Below are positions 6,116 through 6,511 of a stretch of DNA of 6,511 nucleotides, one piece after another (position 1 is the first letter of the stretch; each line of letters starts with the position of its first letter). The notes beneath the pieces are model-generated. The model did not search any database. It worked only from the letters and a program-made list of their open reading frames with translations, and was not told the origin of the DNA. Position numbers and translations under genes: made by a program. Source of the DNA: JBPOIS01 sp052034295 (GTDB taxonomy: Bacteria > Pseudomonadota > Gammaproteobacteria > Pseudomonadales > Moraxellaceae); the NCBI GenBank assembly GCA_052034295.1, contig JBPOIS010000029.1, positions 1 to 6,511 on the forward strand, read 5' to 3'.

Positions 6116-6511
6116 TCAGGCACGGGGCTTGCGTTTTTTGGCCTTGCGCTCCAGCGCCAGCATGGCGGCGGCCACTTCCTCATCGGTGATGCTGGCAATG
6201 TGCTTCAGGGTGTTGATGGTTTCGGCATCCAGCACCAGATTGGCGTCCTCGGCCATGGTGGACAGGCGATGGTCAAAGGCAATCAGCCCTTCTGCGCTGA
6301 TGGTCAGGTAGTGCTGCTGCACCAGCGTTTCGATGAAGCGCTTGAACAACCCCTTGTCAAAAAACTCCGGTGAGTTGAATTCATACAGGATCGACAGGCG
6401 CTGGCCGAGCAGGTGGCTGAGGTCCTCCAGCTGGCGGGTGCTGATGCGTCCGCTGCCCTGGCTGTGGATCAGCGTCACCGTCATGAAATAACGCTCCAGG
6501 CTCTGCTGCAC
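6116..6511 (-). CDS. plsB: Glycerol-3-phosphate acyltransferase PlsB, C-terminal end
   Basis: Partial gene: the last 132 codons including TGA (6116-6118); it continues past the right edge, and the first visible codon (GTG) is an internal Val, not a start. PlsB is an inner-membrane enzyme that transfers an acyl chain from acyl-ACP or acyl-CoA to position 1 of glycerol-3-phosphate, the first step of phospholipid synthesis. The visible part is the C-terminal region, not the catalytic domain. It matches the end of E. coli PlsB as I recall it: SLERYFMTVTLI against TLQRYAITFWLL, LGQRLSILYEFNSPEFFDK against VAQRLSVLHGINAPEFFDK, then a helix ending in QQHYLTI. After this comes a DAETINTLKHIA segment and a strongly basic tail (ERKAKKRKPRA). 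The catalytic HX4D motif cannot be checked because it lies outside the window. Convergent with the preceding plus-strand gene. Confidence 0.88.
   Translation of the reverse strand: MQQSLERYFMTVTLIHSQGSGRISTRQLEDLSHLLGQRLSILYEFNSPEFFDKGLFKRFIETLVQQHYLTISAEGLIAFDHRLSTMAEDANLVLDAETINTLKHIASITDEEVAAAMLALERKAKKRKPRA

Overview
The window (6,511 bp, GC-rich) is a compact stretch of bacterial chromosome that looks proteobacterial. I lean towards Betaproteobacteria, possibly Neisseriales, or a nearby gammaproteobacterium. The basis is the gene set: an Mla-type STAS protein, PlsB, CorA, and RecG next to ComF. This placement is inference from gene content and composition, because there is no rRNA or species-specific marker. 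I see no mobile element, tRNA, CRISPR array or phage gene, and gene spacing is tight throughout.

Layout from left to right. Bases 3-209 (+) are the 3' end of an MlaB-like STAS gene. Convergent to it, 237-1025 (-) encodes an exported ModA-type solute-binding protein with its own promoter candidate. Next, 1112-2125 (-) is a CorA-family Mg2+ channel, also with a promoter candidate. A tight two-gene unit follows on the minus strand: recG (4894 to 2846), then comF (2841 to 2230), separated by 4 bases and closed by a GC-rich hairpin. Divergent from recG across a 180-bp intergenic region, 5075-6073 (+) encodes a second exported solute-binding-type protein of the uncharacterised DUF6091/AdeT-like kind. 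It converges on the 3' end of plsB (6116-6511, -, running off the window), with an elaborate hairpin in the 42-bp gap.

Functional themes. Two genes at the edges belong to envelope lipid biology: PlsB starts phospholipid synthesis, and Mla proteins move phospholipids between the membranes. RecG (replication-fork rescue) and ComF (a phosphoribosyltransferase-like protein linked to DNA uptake) are DNA-metabolism genes and are probably co-transcribed. CorA handles divalent cations. The two periplasmic binding proteins are unrelated in sequence and neither has a transporter permease or ATPase beside it in this window, so both are orphans of unknown ligand.

No new multi-gene system is evident. The items most worth a second look are the DUF6091-like protein, the ModA-like protein whose ligand-contact regions are not canonical, the absence of a Shine-Dalgarno sequence at recG combined with a promoter-like element predicting a leaderless transcript, and the bulged hairpin between the convergent genes at 6080-6113.
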